From: Candidatus Sericytochromatia bacterium
Lineage (GTDB): Bacteria > Cyanobacteriota > Sericytochromatia > UBA7694
NCBI GenBank assembly: GCA_913773825.1
Contig: CAJYHH010001166.1
Location: forward strand, 1-11,475
Length of the DNA stretch: 11,475 bases
Reading direction: 5' to 3'
In this document: one piece after another, positions 1-5,965 of the stretch
Position numbering within the stretch: the first letter of the stretch is position 1
How the letters are laid out: each line of letters starts with the position of its first letter
Notes under the pieces: generated by a model
Told to the model about the DNA's origin: nothing
Databases searched by the model: none
Seen by the model: only the letters and a program-made list of their open reading frames with translations
Program-made: the position numbers and the translations under genes

Positions 1-1
1 T

Positions 2-181
2 GCGATTGTTCCGGGTCTGTACCGCATGGACTTTGACACAGAGACTTATTTTCAAAACAGTGGCACAGAGGGTTTTTACCCTTTAGTGCAGGTGATTTTT
101 GAAATTAAAGCTGATGATGAGCATTATCATATTCCGCTATTACTGAGCCCTTATGGGTATTCAACCTATCGCGGAAGCTAG
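2..181 (+). CDS. uraH: 5-hydroxyisourate hydrolase, C-terminal part (gene starts before the window)
   Basis: This is the last 59 codons of a gene whose start lies upstream of the window. The family hydrolyses 5-hydroxyisourate, the product of urate oxidase, to OHCU in the purine breakdown (ureide) pathway; it is a transthyretin-like homotetramer. The visible part contains the conserved HYHIPLLLSP stretch, and the protein ends in YSTYRGS, whose YRGS tetrapeptide is the hallmark separating true hydrolases from vertebrate transthyretin. The upstream FYP segment also fits the family. The ending is exact, with no extra residues after the tetrapeptide. The TAG stop lies inside an 18-bp AGCTAG-type palindrome. 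No other urate-pathway gene is visible, so operon partners, if any, lie to the left. Confidence 0.93.
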   Translation, partial: AIVPGLYRMDFDTETYFQNSGTEGFYPLVQVIFEIKADDEHYHIPLLLSPYGYSTYRGS

Positions 182-193
182 TAGCTACTAGCT
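176..193. repeat. Perfect 18-bp palindrome over the uraH stop codon
   Basis: AGCTAGTAGCTACTAGCT reads identically on both strands and includes the uraH TAG stop. A related AGCTA-rich repeat covers the stop codon of the facing transporter gene about 100 bp away. It may be a small intergenic repeat family; no function is shown. Confidence 0.7.
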
Positions 194-207
194 AAAAAAA
201 CAAAGAT

Positions 208-244
208 AAAGGCCCCTGGAAGTTTAATTCTTCCAGGGGCTTTT
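208..244. terminator. Bidirectional Rho-independent terminator between uraH and sulP
   Basis: An 11-bp perfect stem (212-222 with 230-240, GCCCCTGGAAG and its complement) encloses a 7-nt loop. It is followed by TTTTT on the plus strand and preceded by an A-rich run at 194-210 that becomes a T-rich run on the minus strand. A/T pairs at 208-210 with 242-244 extend the stem. It sits between two convergent genes and can end both transcripts. Confidence 0.92.
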
Positions 245-273
245 TATGTTTTTGTCTTTGCTTTAACGGCTTT

Positions 274-299
274 CAGCTACCAGCTACGAGCCCCTAGCT
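274..299. repeat. AGCTA-type repeat over the sulP stop codon
   Basis: CAGCTAC is repeated in tandem at 274-287 and followed by CTAGCTG at 294-300, which contains the transporter's stop codon (TAG on the minus strand). The core matches the palindrome at 176-193. CTAGCTAG also appears near 5940, between the macro-domain and crp genes. Confidence 0.55.
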
Positions 300-1976
300 G
301 TTTGTTGCCAGTTTTTCGAGGCGTTTGGCGTGATCGGGGCCTGCTGCCAGTAGGCCACTTTTGCCGTTGCCGCGGACTTCTGTCAGGATCGTAATTTGAC
401 GATCTTCAGACTGAATTCTGAATTCCTGAATGGCTTCAACCACATCATGGTCGATGTATTTACAGCGTGAAGTATCAAGATAGACAACTGTGCCATTCGG
501 AATACTTTCAAGCACATCAAGAATGCGGCTTTTATTCAGGAAGGTCAGATTTTCTGCAAAGACTAAGCGCCAAGCGCCGTCTGTTTCGACAATCTGAATG
601 ACTTCTGAACGATAGTGGCTATACAGAATAAACATGCCTGAGACAGCCAGACCAATTAAGACGCCAATTAGCAGGTCAGTCAGCACAATCGCAATCACCG
701 TTACTAAATAAGGCAGAAACTGATCGCGGCCATCGCGATAAAGCGAGATCATTTGTTTGGGGCTGGCCAGCTTAAAGCCGGTCATAATCAAGACTGCCGC
801 TAAGGCTGACAGCGGGATCATGTTAATAACAGGAGCTGCCAGCAGTACGGCCAGCAGAATCCAGAGGCCATGAAACATTGCTGATAGCTTGGTCTGTGCA
901 CCAGCTACCTGATTGACTGAGCTGCGGACAATTACTGATGTCATCGGCAGACCACCCGTTAAACCCGCCAGACCATTGCCTACGCCTTGTGCGATTAGCT
1001 CACGGTTTGTTGGAGTACGGCGCTTATGAGTATCCAGTTTGTCGATGGCTTCAATGGACAGCAGGGTTTCAATTGATGCAACCAGTGCAATCGTCAGGGC
1101 CACAATGTAAACCTGGGGATTGGCAAAGGCGCCAAAATCTGGAAAGCTTGTCTGTTGTAAAAAGTCTGAGAAACTGCGAATCGGCGGCAGTTGGACAAGA
1201 TGATTGCCTTTTAGAGCCCATTCGGGTCTGACTGCCCCATACATCAGCGCCATCCCTGTGCCAAGCACAACGGCCAGCAATGAGCTGGGGATGGTTTTAA
1301 TCTTTTTACCCAGGGTTTTGTCCCAGAGCAGCATGATCACAATGGCCATCACGCCGATCAGCAAAATCGGGGCTTGAAAATTCTGGATGGCGTCCCAAAG
1401 CATGGTAAACGTTGTGCCAATGCCTTCGTGGCCTCCACTAGAAGCGGCTTCATGACCATTTTGAACAGCATTGGCGACTTGGCTGGTGACTTCATTGTCA
1501 TGAACAACAAAGCTTTCGGTGCCTTCATCTTCTTTGTCATAACCCATCAGATGGGGTAGCTGCTTCAGAATCAGAATCAGACCAATAGCGGATAACATCC
1601 CGCGAATAACAGCTGAAGGAATATACGAAGCAATGCTGCCTGCTTTGAGCAGACCCAGACCCACCTGGATCACGCCTGCTAGTAAAATAGCTGCCAACAA
1701 AGATTCAAAGCTTTGGAGCTGCATCGCTGCTGCTGCCACAATCGCCGTCAGGCCTGCTGCGGGACCACTAACGCTCAGCGGGGATTTACTCAGGGCACCC
1801 ACCACAATGCCGCCCAGAATGCCAGTGATCAGGCCAGATAATAAAGGGGTTCCAGATGCGTGAGCAATGCCGAGACAGAGGGGGATTGCTACCAGAAAGA
1901 CAGCAAGTGAAGAGGGCAAATCACGGGCTAAGTGTTTAAAGTTAAATTCTTTTAGGTAAGAATTTTCAGGTTTCAT
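294..1976 (-). CDS. sulP: SulP/SLC26 family anion transporter with C-terminal STAS domain
   Basis: Inner-membrane carrier of 560 residues for inorganic anions (sulfate, bicarbonate or similar); the substrate cannot be told from sequence. Residues 20-75 carry the family N-terminal signature (VAIPLCLGIA, then SVSGPAAGLT). About a dozen hydrophobic segments run to about residue 455. The core motif SIETLLSIEAID is at 301-312, followed by the TGGLPMTSVIVRSS region near 340-353. A cytoplasmic STAS domain spans about 460-550, with the typical VVYLDTS strand-turn at 497-503. A hydrophilic loop at 146-190 is rich in Asp, Glu and His. There is no fused or adjacent carbonic anhydrase. It is the last gene of the leftward series, 134 bp after the sensor kinase. 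ATG is preceded by GGAG at slightly long spacing (12 nt). A hairpin in the gap makes a separate promoter possible, but read-through from the two-component genes is also possible. Confidence 0.93.
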   Translation of the reverse strand: MKPENSYLKEFNFKHLARDLPSSLAVFLVAIPLCLGIAHASGTPLLSGLITGILGGIVVGALSKSPLSVSGPAAGLTAIVAAAAMQLQSFESLLAAILLAGVIQVGLGLLKAGSIASYIPSAVIRGMLSAIGLILILKQLPHLMGYDKEDEGTESFVVHDNEVTSQVANAVQNGHEAASSGGHEGIGTTFTMLWDAIQNFQAPILLIGVMAIVIMLLWDKTLGKKIKTIPSSLLAVVLGTGMALMYGAVRPEWALKGNHLVQLPPIRSFSDFLQQTSFPDFGAFANPQVYIVALTIALVASIETLLSIEAIDKLDTHKRRTPTNRELIAQGVGNGLAGLTGGLPMTSVIVRSSVNQVAGAQTKLSAMFHGLWILLAVLLAAPVINMIPLSALAAVLIMTGFKLASPKQMISLYRDGRDQFLPYLVTVIAIVLTDLLIGVLIGLAVSGMFILYSHYRSEVIQIVETDGAWRLVFAENLTFLNKSRILDVLESIPNGTVVYLDTSRCKYIDHDVVEAIQEFRIQSEDRQITILTEVRGNGKSGLLAAGPDHAKRLEKLATNS

Positions 1977-2073
1977 AGGCTCAAAAGTCTCCGGCCGTTC
2001 TCACGACCTTAAGATATTGTAAGAATATATGCCCGTGAGAGTATATTTTCTTTGATTTTATCAAGTAAATTCA

Positions 2074-2105
2074 AATCTAGCCTAAGTGTTTCTTAGGGTT
2101 AGATT
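2074..2105 (-). terminator. Possible weak terminator or hairpin between the kinase and sulP genes
   Basis: CCTAAG/CTTAGG (2081-2086 with 2092-2097) pairs around a 5-nt loop. AATCTA/TAGATT (2074-2079 with 2100-2105) extends it across a small internal loop, giving about 12 bp. On the minus strand it lies 6 nt after the kinase stop and is followed by an AT-rich but not uninterrupted T run, so termination would be partial. The remaining 97 bp to sulP are AT-rich and include TTGAT-AAA-ATCAA on the minus strand near 2060-2072. That resembles an FNR half-site pair but has a 3-nt rather than a 4-nt spacer. Confidence 0.4.
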
Positions 2106-2110
2106 AGTGT

Positions 2111-3532
2111 TTACTCAGATGAGCTGAGTGCCGGAAAGCGAATTGTAAACGTGGTGCCTTCGCTTTCGCTGCTGCTGACCTCAATATGGCCCTGGTGCCA
2201 TTCAACCAGTTCTTTCACAATCGGCAGTCCCAAACCTGCTCCACCTTGCTGACGGTTGCGGTCGGCTTCAATGCGATAAAAGCGTTCAAAAATATGCGGC
2301 AGATTAGCAGCCGGGATTCCGGCGCCGTGATCGCGTACCACCAGCCAACAAGATCCATCCCGCTGATAAACTTTGACTTCAATAGGCGCTTCTGGGGGAG
2401 TAAAGCGCAGAGCGTTATCAATCAGATTGAGGACAATTCGGCGAATGGCGTTTTGATCACCTGACATTAAAGCTGAAGAACTGCCGCTGTAGCTGAGATT
2501 ACCGTGTAGAAGTAAACGGGATTCCACAACCTGGCGCGCAACACTTGCTAAATTAAAGCGCTCTGAACGTGGTTTGCGATGTCGGGTTTGGGCTAATAAC
2601 AGTAAATCTTCAACTAACTTACCCAGGCGATTTGATTCACGGCTGATAATCCCCAGACCTTCAGTCAGAATCTCAGGATTGCTTTGGCCACGTTTGAGCA
2701 GCAGTTCTGCATGGCCCTGAATCGCTGTTAGAGGTGAGCGTAACTCATGAGAAGCATCTGAGACAAAGCGCTGCTGGCGCTCAAACGTTTCGGCCATCTG
2801 AGCCAGCAGGGTATTAAAGGTCTGGGCTAAACGTCGGATCTGGTCGGGGGGCAGTTCGCGAGTATCAAGCTGGCCGAGGGTTTCAGACTGCATCATGCCT
2901 TCAATTTCAAAAGTCAGGCTGGCTAAGGGTTTTAAGATCTGACGAGCCAGCAGCCAGCCCACTATAATCGTTAGGGTTAGAGCAATGAGACTGCCAATTA
3001 CCCAGAAGATCAGCAACTGTCTTAAAATGGCGTTGTATTCACCCATTGAGACCGCAACTTGTAAATCAGAAAAAGGTTTTCCTTCATGATCCAGTTGGGT
3101 ACGGTAATAAAGTACCGGAATCACGCCGTGTGTATGGGTCTGCATATTTCCCAAAAACAGACTATTGGGCTCGTCAATTGAGATATCGCGGCCTTCTAAG
3201 TTTGGTGTGCGAATCGTGACGTTAGTGCTCAGATGGCGCATCTGGACAAAAAACACGCTCTCAAGCTGCAGGCCTTCTCCTAAGACCAGATAATCCTGCA
3301 TGGAGCGATCTAAACGGCGCATCAGCTCACCGCTGGCAATTTCTGCGGGGGTCAGCTGTTTATAAATACTGACAATCCGGCGCTGCATATACGAAACAAT
3401 ATCTAACGTTTCGCGCGAAGCCTGCTCACGAAAATAGCCCTGCAGAGCGGTGCCGATCAAGGCACCAGGCAAAACCAGCAACATCACAGCCAATAGGCTG
3501 AAACCCAGCACCAGACGTCGGGTTAGGGTCAT
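2111..3532 (-). CDS. Membrane sensor histidine kinase (HAMP-HisKA-HATPase)
   Basis: A 473-residue inner-membrane kinase that autophosphorylates and passes phosphate to the response regulator encoded just upstream. TM1 is about 8-30 and TM2 about 172-195, enclosing a periplasmic sensor region of about 140 residues with no ligand motif I recognise. HAMP is about 196-248. The H box SHELRSPLTA has phospho-accepting His262. The N box (IVLNLIDNALRF) has Asn373. The G1 box is DHGAGIP (401-407), the F box is around 415-418, and the G2 box GGAGLGL is at 430-436. All catalytic boxes are intact and the length is typical. The ATG at 3532 has no good Shine-Dalgarno; a GC-rich hairpin lies just before it. 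It is 229 bp downstream of the regulator gene in the same direction and precedes sulP, which makes the transporter a candidate target. The signal is unknown. Confidence 0.93.
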   Translation of the reverse strand: MTLTRRLVLGFSLLAVMLLVLPGALIGTALQGYFREQASRETLDIVSYMQRRIVSIYKQLTPAEIASGELMRRLDRSMQDYLVLGEGLQLESVFFVQMRHLSTNVTIRTPNLEGRDISIDEPNSLFLGNMQTHTHGVIPVLYYRTQLDHEGKPFSDLQVAVSMGEYNAILRQLLIFWVIGSLIALTLTIIVGWLLARQILKPLASLTFEIEGMMQSETLGQLDTRELPPDQIRRLAQTFNTLLAQMAETFERQQRFVSDASHELRSPLTAIQGHAELLLKRGQSNPEILTEGLGIISRESNRLGKLVEDLLLLAQTRHRKPRSERFNLASVARQVVESRLLLHGNLSYSGSSSALMSGDQNAIRRIVLNLIDNALRFTPPEAPIEVKVYQRDGSCWLVVRDHGAGIPAANLPHIFERFYRIEADRNRQQGGAGLGLPIVKELVEWHQGHIEVSSSESEGTTFTIRFPALSSSE

Positions 3533-3542
3533 AGCGGGGAGA

Positions 3543-3557
3543 GCGGGCGAAGCCCGC
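3543..3557. other. GC-rich hairpin just upstream of the kinase start
   Basis: GCGGGC at 3543-3548 pairs perfectly with GCCCGC at 3552-3557 across a 3-nt loop. On the minus strand it ends about 10 nt before the kinase ATG, where a ribosome-binding site would be expected and where no AGGAG-like sequence exists. It could lower kinase translation or be an incidental repeat element. Confidence 0.5.
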
Positions 3558-3561
3558 GGCG

Positions 3562-3589
3562 GTGAGTGGTGAGTGGTGGGTTTTGGGTT
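3562..3589. repeat. Degenerate tandem heptamer repeat in the regulator-kinase spacer
   Basis: Four successive 7-mers can be read: GTGAGTG, GTGAGTG, GTGGGTT, TTGGGTT. The first two are identical and the rest drift. They form part of a 229-bp spacer (3533-3761) without a convincing gene. A 78-codon ORF through the spacer looks non-coding. The rest of the spacer holds an AAGATT/AATCTT hairpin (3592-3597 with 3612-3617) and a GC-rich part with degenerate GGGTG/CCCGG words near 3680-3710. I see no clear promoter. Confidence 0.55.
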
Positions 3590-3761
3590 TTAAGATTAAG
3601 AGAAAAGAAAAAATCTTGGGTGAAAGCTTGAGAGTGGCTGTATTTAAACTCACGACCCATCATCCAACACCTCAAATGGCCGGGCGGGTGCCCAGGGTTC
3701 GGGTGTCCAGAGTTTAGGATGCTAAGAGACCGGTTTGGGCCTGCCAGCAATTGCCCGGCCC

Positions 3762-4442
3762 TCACGCCGGTTCTTTCATGACATAGCCGACACCGCGGAC
3801 GGTGTGCAGCAGGCGGGGGGCTTCACGCCGTTCGAGTTTGTCGCGCAGGGTGTGAATATATACATCCAGTACGTTATCCTGGCCGTCATAATCCCAGCCC
3901 CAGACTTTTTCTAAAATCTCGCTGCGGGTCAATACCTGGCGGGGGTGTTGTAAAAACAGCTGTAGCAGTTCAAACTCGCGTGGGGATAAGTCAATTGGCT
4001 GTTCGCCGCGCTGAACGGTGCGGGTGCGGATATTCAGCACCAGATCTTCAAACTGAAGTTCATTGCGCTGATTGGCGTTATAAAGCCGCAGATGCAGCCG
4101 GATGCGCGCAATCAGTTCTTCGAGATGAAAGGGTTTGGTGAGGTAGTCATTGGCGCCGGATTCTAGGCCTTCAACGCGCTCTAACACTTCACCTTTAGCC
4201 GTCAGGATAATAATCGGCACATCTGACGATTTGCGTAAGCGGCGGCAGATTTCAAGACCTTCCATGCCTGGCAGCATACGATCGAGTACGATCAGGTCAA
4301 AAGGCTGTTCACGGGCAGCGATTAGGCCGCGCATACCGTCATGTTCAACAGTGACTTCATAACCTTCGCATTTAAGCTCAAGTTCCATGAAGCGACTGAT
4401 TTCGCGTTCGTCTTCAATGATCAGGATACGTGATTTGGTCAT
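3762..4442 (-). CDS. OmpR/PhoB-family response regulator
   Basis: A 226-residue cytoplasmic transcription factor activated by the sensor kinase encoded downstream. The receiver domain (about 4-117) has the acidic pocket Glu10-Asp11, phospho-acceptor Asp54 in IVLDRMLPG, switch Thr81 and Lys103 in YLTKPF. The winged-helix DNA-binding domain (about 130-223) ends in the standard HTVRGVGYVM signature and has the recognition-helix region VYIHTLRDKLE. ATG at 4442 is supported by AAGAGG three nt upstream. The extended -10 promoter before it is surrounded by direct and inverted repeats, which suggests autoregulation as in many OmpR-type systems. The 229-bp spacer to the kinase is unusually long for such a pair, but the shared strand and gene order make them partners. 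Confidence 0.95.
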   Translation of the reverse strand: MTKSRILIIEDEREISRFMELELKCEGYEVTVEHDGMRGLIAAREQPFDLIVLDRMLPGMEGLEICRRLRKSSDVPIIILTAKGEVLERVEGLESGANDYLTKPFHLEELIARIRLHLRLYNANQRNELQFEDLVLNIRTRTVQRGEQPIDLSPREFELLQLFLQHPRQVLTRSEILEKVWGWDYDGQDNVLDVYIHTLRDKLERREAPRLLHTVRGVGYVMKEPA

Positions 4443-4457
4443 GGGCCTCTTCTTGAG

Positions 4458-4506
4458 TCTGGTCCGAAAGGTTTCGGAGAGTATAACAAAGGACCGTTCT
4501 GGTCCG
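4458..4506 (-). promoter_or_regulatory. Extended -10 promoter with flanking repeats upstream of the response regulator
   Basis: On the minus strand TGTTATACT (4488-4480) is an extended -10 element with no good -35. A 9-bp direct repeat, CGGACCAGA on the minus strand, lies on both sides (4498-4506 and 4458-4466), exactly 40 bp apart. The inverted repeat GGACC-AGAAC-GGTCC (4491-4505) sits upstream of the -10; it is followed by TTTGTT on the minus strand and so could instead end the lipoprotein transcript. The palindrome CCGAAA-GG-TTTCGG (4464-4477) covers the expected transcription start. These are candidate operators; none is proven. Confidence 0.6.
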
Positions 4507-4523
4507 CGAGAGTTTTGATTGCT

Positions 4524-5189
4524 TCAGCGTTTTTCTCGCCAGCTCAAGCAAAACTCGGTTGTCAGATTGGCCTCACCTCGCTGCCAGTTCGTAATGCGCA
4601 AAGTCTGAGGCGGATCGTCGAACCGCACAAAGGGCACAATGCCGGTATAACTTTCACCGGGCTGTAAAGGACGGCGTATAAATAGCGTCCGCTCGACTTC
4701 TGAAATCGCCAGGCTGGAGTCAATCAGTTCGCTTTCGCTGTCTACTGCACCCGTTGGCCAGGCGCGTTTAAAAAAGTTAAGCGCCAGTGCTGATGAGACG
4801 GGCTGTTGATTGGCCCGTTCAAGTACAATGGCAGCTGGGTCAACCCAGAGCACGTCCTGAGAGCGGTTGGTGACGCTGAGCTCAAAGAGCGTGGTGTGAC
4901 GGGTATAGGGAATCACATAGCGCAGGGTTGAACCCCAAGGAGCTTTTGCTGTAGATAAAGCCTGGGCGGGGCCCAAATATTTGAGCTGCCAACTGGCATT
5001 GTCGCTGTCGCGTTTAAGCGGGGCGTGATCCGTGCAGGCCTGCAGCTCAAAGCGGGTGGGTTCATTGTCAATTTTGTCGGCACCCAATGTTAAACAGCCG
5101 CTCAGGCTCCCTGTGCCTGCCAGAAGGCTTAGGGCGATCAGGCCTTGTTTATAAGACTGTTTATAAGACTGTTTAAACGACTTTTTCAC
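4524..5189 (-). CDS. Predicted lipoprotein of unknown function
   Basis: I do not recognise the family. From the GTG start at 5189 the product has 221 residues. A basic N-region (KKSFKQSYKQ) and hydrophobic core end in the lipobox LSGC, with the lipidated Cys at residue 32, so export and anchoring by Lgt/Lsp are expected. The mature part has a beta-rich look, with short alternating strands, a single Trp-Val-Asp turn (LWVDP) and two further Cys residues, suggesting a compact periplasmic domain. An in-frame TTG at 5231 would add 14 residues, but GTG gives a normal signal peptide and a smaller overlap (17 nt) with the crp-like gene upstream, so I prefer it; the exact start is uncertain. The overlap implies co-transcription and coupling with crp. 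An in-frame 12-bp duplication lies in the signal-peptide region. Confidence 0.8.
   Translation of the reverse strand: MKKSFKQSYKQSYKQGLIALSLLAGTGSLSGCLTLGADKIDNEPTRFELQACTDHAPLKRDSDNASWQLKYLGPAQALSTAKAPWGSTLRYVIPYTRHTTLFELSVTNRSQDVLWVDPAAIVLERANQQPVSSALALNFFKRAWPTGAVDSESELIDSSLAISEVERTLFIRRPLQPGESYTGIVPFVRFDDPPQTLRITNWQRGEANLTTEFCLSWREKR
5146..5175. repeat. 12-bp tandem repeat in the lipoprotein signal-peptide region
   Basis: TTATAAGACTGT occurs twice in direct succession (5149-5160 and 5161-5172), and period-12 identity extends over 5146-5175. It encodes a duplicated Lys-Gln-Ser-Tyr block in the signal peptide and touches the crp stop codon (TAA on the minus strand, 5173-5175). Gain or loss of a unit would keep the lipoprotein frame. 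Confidence 0.85.
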
Positions 5190-5865
5190 GTAGCTGCTTA
5201 CGATCGTTGATGACGATCTTGTTTTTTTCAAGCTGAATCAGTTCGTCATCTTGGAAGTCCATTAACACACGCGTCAGGGTTTCGCGAGACGTTCCGGCAA
5301 TGCTGGCGAATTCCTGTCGGGTCATTTTGTGAGGGATGTCGATTGCTTTGTCCTGACCTGGTGCGTGGTTTTCAGCCCAGTTGAGCAGAACCTGAGCCAC
5401 ACGTCCAGGGGCGCTTAAAAAAGCCAGGGTTTCGACGTGCTTGTCAGTGCGACGCAGACGATCACAGAGCGTCTGCATGATCTTGAGCGAAATTTCGGGG
5501 TTTTCGCGCAGCAGGCGCACAAAGTCTTCGCGTGAAATCATGACGATATTGACTTTATCCAGCGCAATCGCAGTAGCGGAGCGGGGTTCACCGTCGATGA
5601 GCGAAATTTCACCAAAGAAATTGCCTTCATCGAGCAGGCCGAGAATATGTTCACGTCCATCGTCAGCCATAATCACAATTTTGACTGTGCCTGACACAAT
5701 CACATAAAGACTGCCGCCGAGGTCACCTTCGTAAAAAATCACCTGATTGCGGTCAAATTTACGTTCCCGGACGATCTGGGCCAGTTGGTTCAGTTCTTGT
5801 TCAGTAAGATTACTGAACAAGGAGCCTTTTTTAAAAAAGGCCGTGAGCTTTTCGATATTCATCAT
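5173..5865 (-). CDS. Crp/Fnr-family transcriptional regulator
   Basis: A cytoplasmic DNA-binding regulator of 230 residues from the ATG at 5865 (an ATG follows directly at 5862). The cyclic-nucleotide-binding-type beta roll spans about residues 10-125 and contains FFGEISLIDGEPRSATA, close to the phosphate-binding cassette FGE...PRSA, so a cyclic nucleotide may bind; the ligand is inferred. A dimerisation helix follows at about 125-155. The C-terminal winged helix has the recognition segment GTSRETLTRVLMDF at about 191-204. There is no N-terminal Cys cluster, so it is not an iron-sulfur FNR. A longer reading from ATG 5907 would add 14 residues, but that codon overlaps a perfect TATAAT box, so the shorter start is preferred. 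It overlaps the lipoprotein gene. Its targets are unknown. Confidence 0.9.
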   Translation of the reverse strand: MMNIEKLTAFFKKGSLFSNLTEQELNQLAQIVRERKFDRNQVIFYEGDLGGSLYVIVSGTVKIVIMADDGREHILGLLDEGNFFGEISLIDGEPRSATAIALDKVNIVMISREDFVRLLRENPEISLKIMQTLCDRLRRTDKHVETLAFLSAPGRVAQVLLNWAENHAPGQDKAIDIPHKMTRQEFASIAGTSRETLTRVLMDFQDDELIQLEKNKIVINDRKQLREKVV

Positions 5866-5879
5866 GGCTTGGCCGACAT
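5862..5879 (-). CDS. Possible five-codon leader ORF (MSAKP) before crp
   Basis: On the minus strand an ATG at 5879 is preceded by AGGAAG with 5-nt spacing, a good Shine-Dalgarno position. The frame reads Met-Ser-Ala-Lys-Pro, and its TGA (5864-5862) is interleaved with the two adjacent ATG codons of the crp-like gene (ATGATG). The crp start itself has no properly spaced ribosome-binding site, so translation may be coupled through this mini-ORF. The alternative is that the Shine-Dalgarno is incidental and crp starts elsewhere. Confidence 0.35.
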   Translation of the reverse strand: MSAKP

Positions 5880-5905
5880 CTTCACTTCCTGACAAAATCA
5901 GAATC

Positions 5906-5914
5906 ATTATAGCA
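5906..5914 (-). promoter_or_regulatory. Extended -10 promoter of the crp-like gene
   Basis: The minus strand reads TGCTATAAT, a perfect extended -10 (TGnTATAAT). No good -35 lies 16-18 bp upstream. Transcription would start near 5899, downstream of the ATG at 5907, which rules against the longest crp reading. Between it and the macro-domain stop (5908-5965) there is only a weak AGACT/AGTCT hairpin and a CTAGCTAG word. Confidence 0.65.
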
Positions 5915-5965
5915 GTTAGTTAAATCCGCTGCATCCGCGCTAGCTAGACTGTGCCTGAGTCTGGG

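Noticed and set aside
2060..2072. FNR/Crp binding site before sulP
   Set aside because: TTGAT and ATCAA half-sites are present but with a 3-nt spacer rather than the 4 nt of an FNR box; kept only as a note.
3562..3589. CRISPR-like repeats
   Set aside because: The units are 7 bp, directly adjacent and degenerate, with no spacers and no cas genes.
3529..3765. 78-codon leftward ORF in the spacer between the response regulator and kinase genes
   Set aside because: It overlaps the response-regulator end and the kinase start, has no Shine-Dalgarno, and its product is low-complexity and unlike any family I know. It follows from the repeats in the spacer.
5190..5231. TTG start giving the lipoprotein 14 more residues
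   Set aside because: It would put a Ser-rich stretch before the signal peptide and deepen the overlap with crp; the GTG at 5189 gives a normal signal peptide. Not excluded with certainty.
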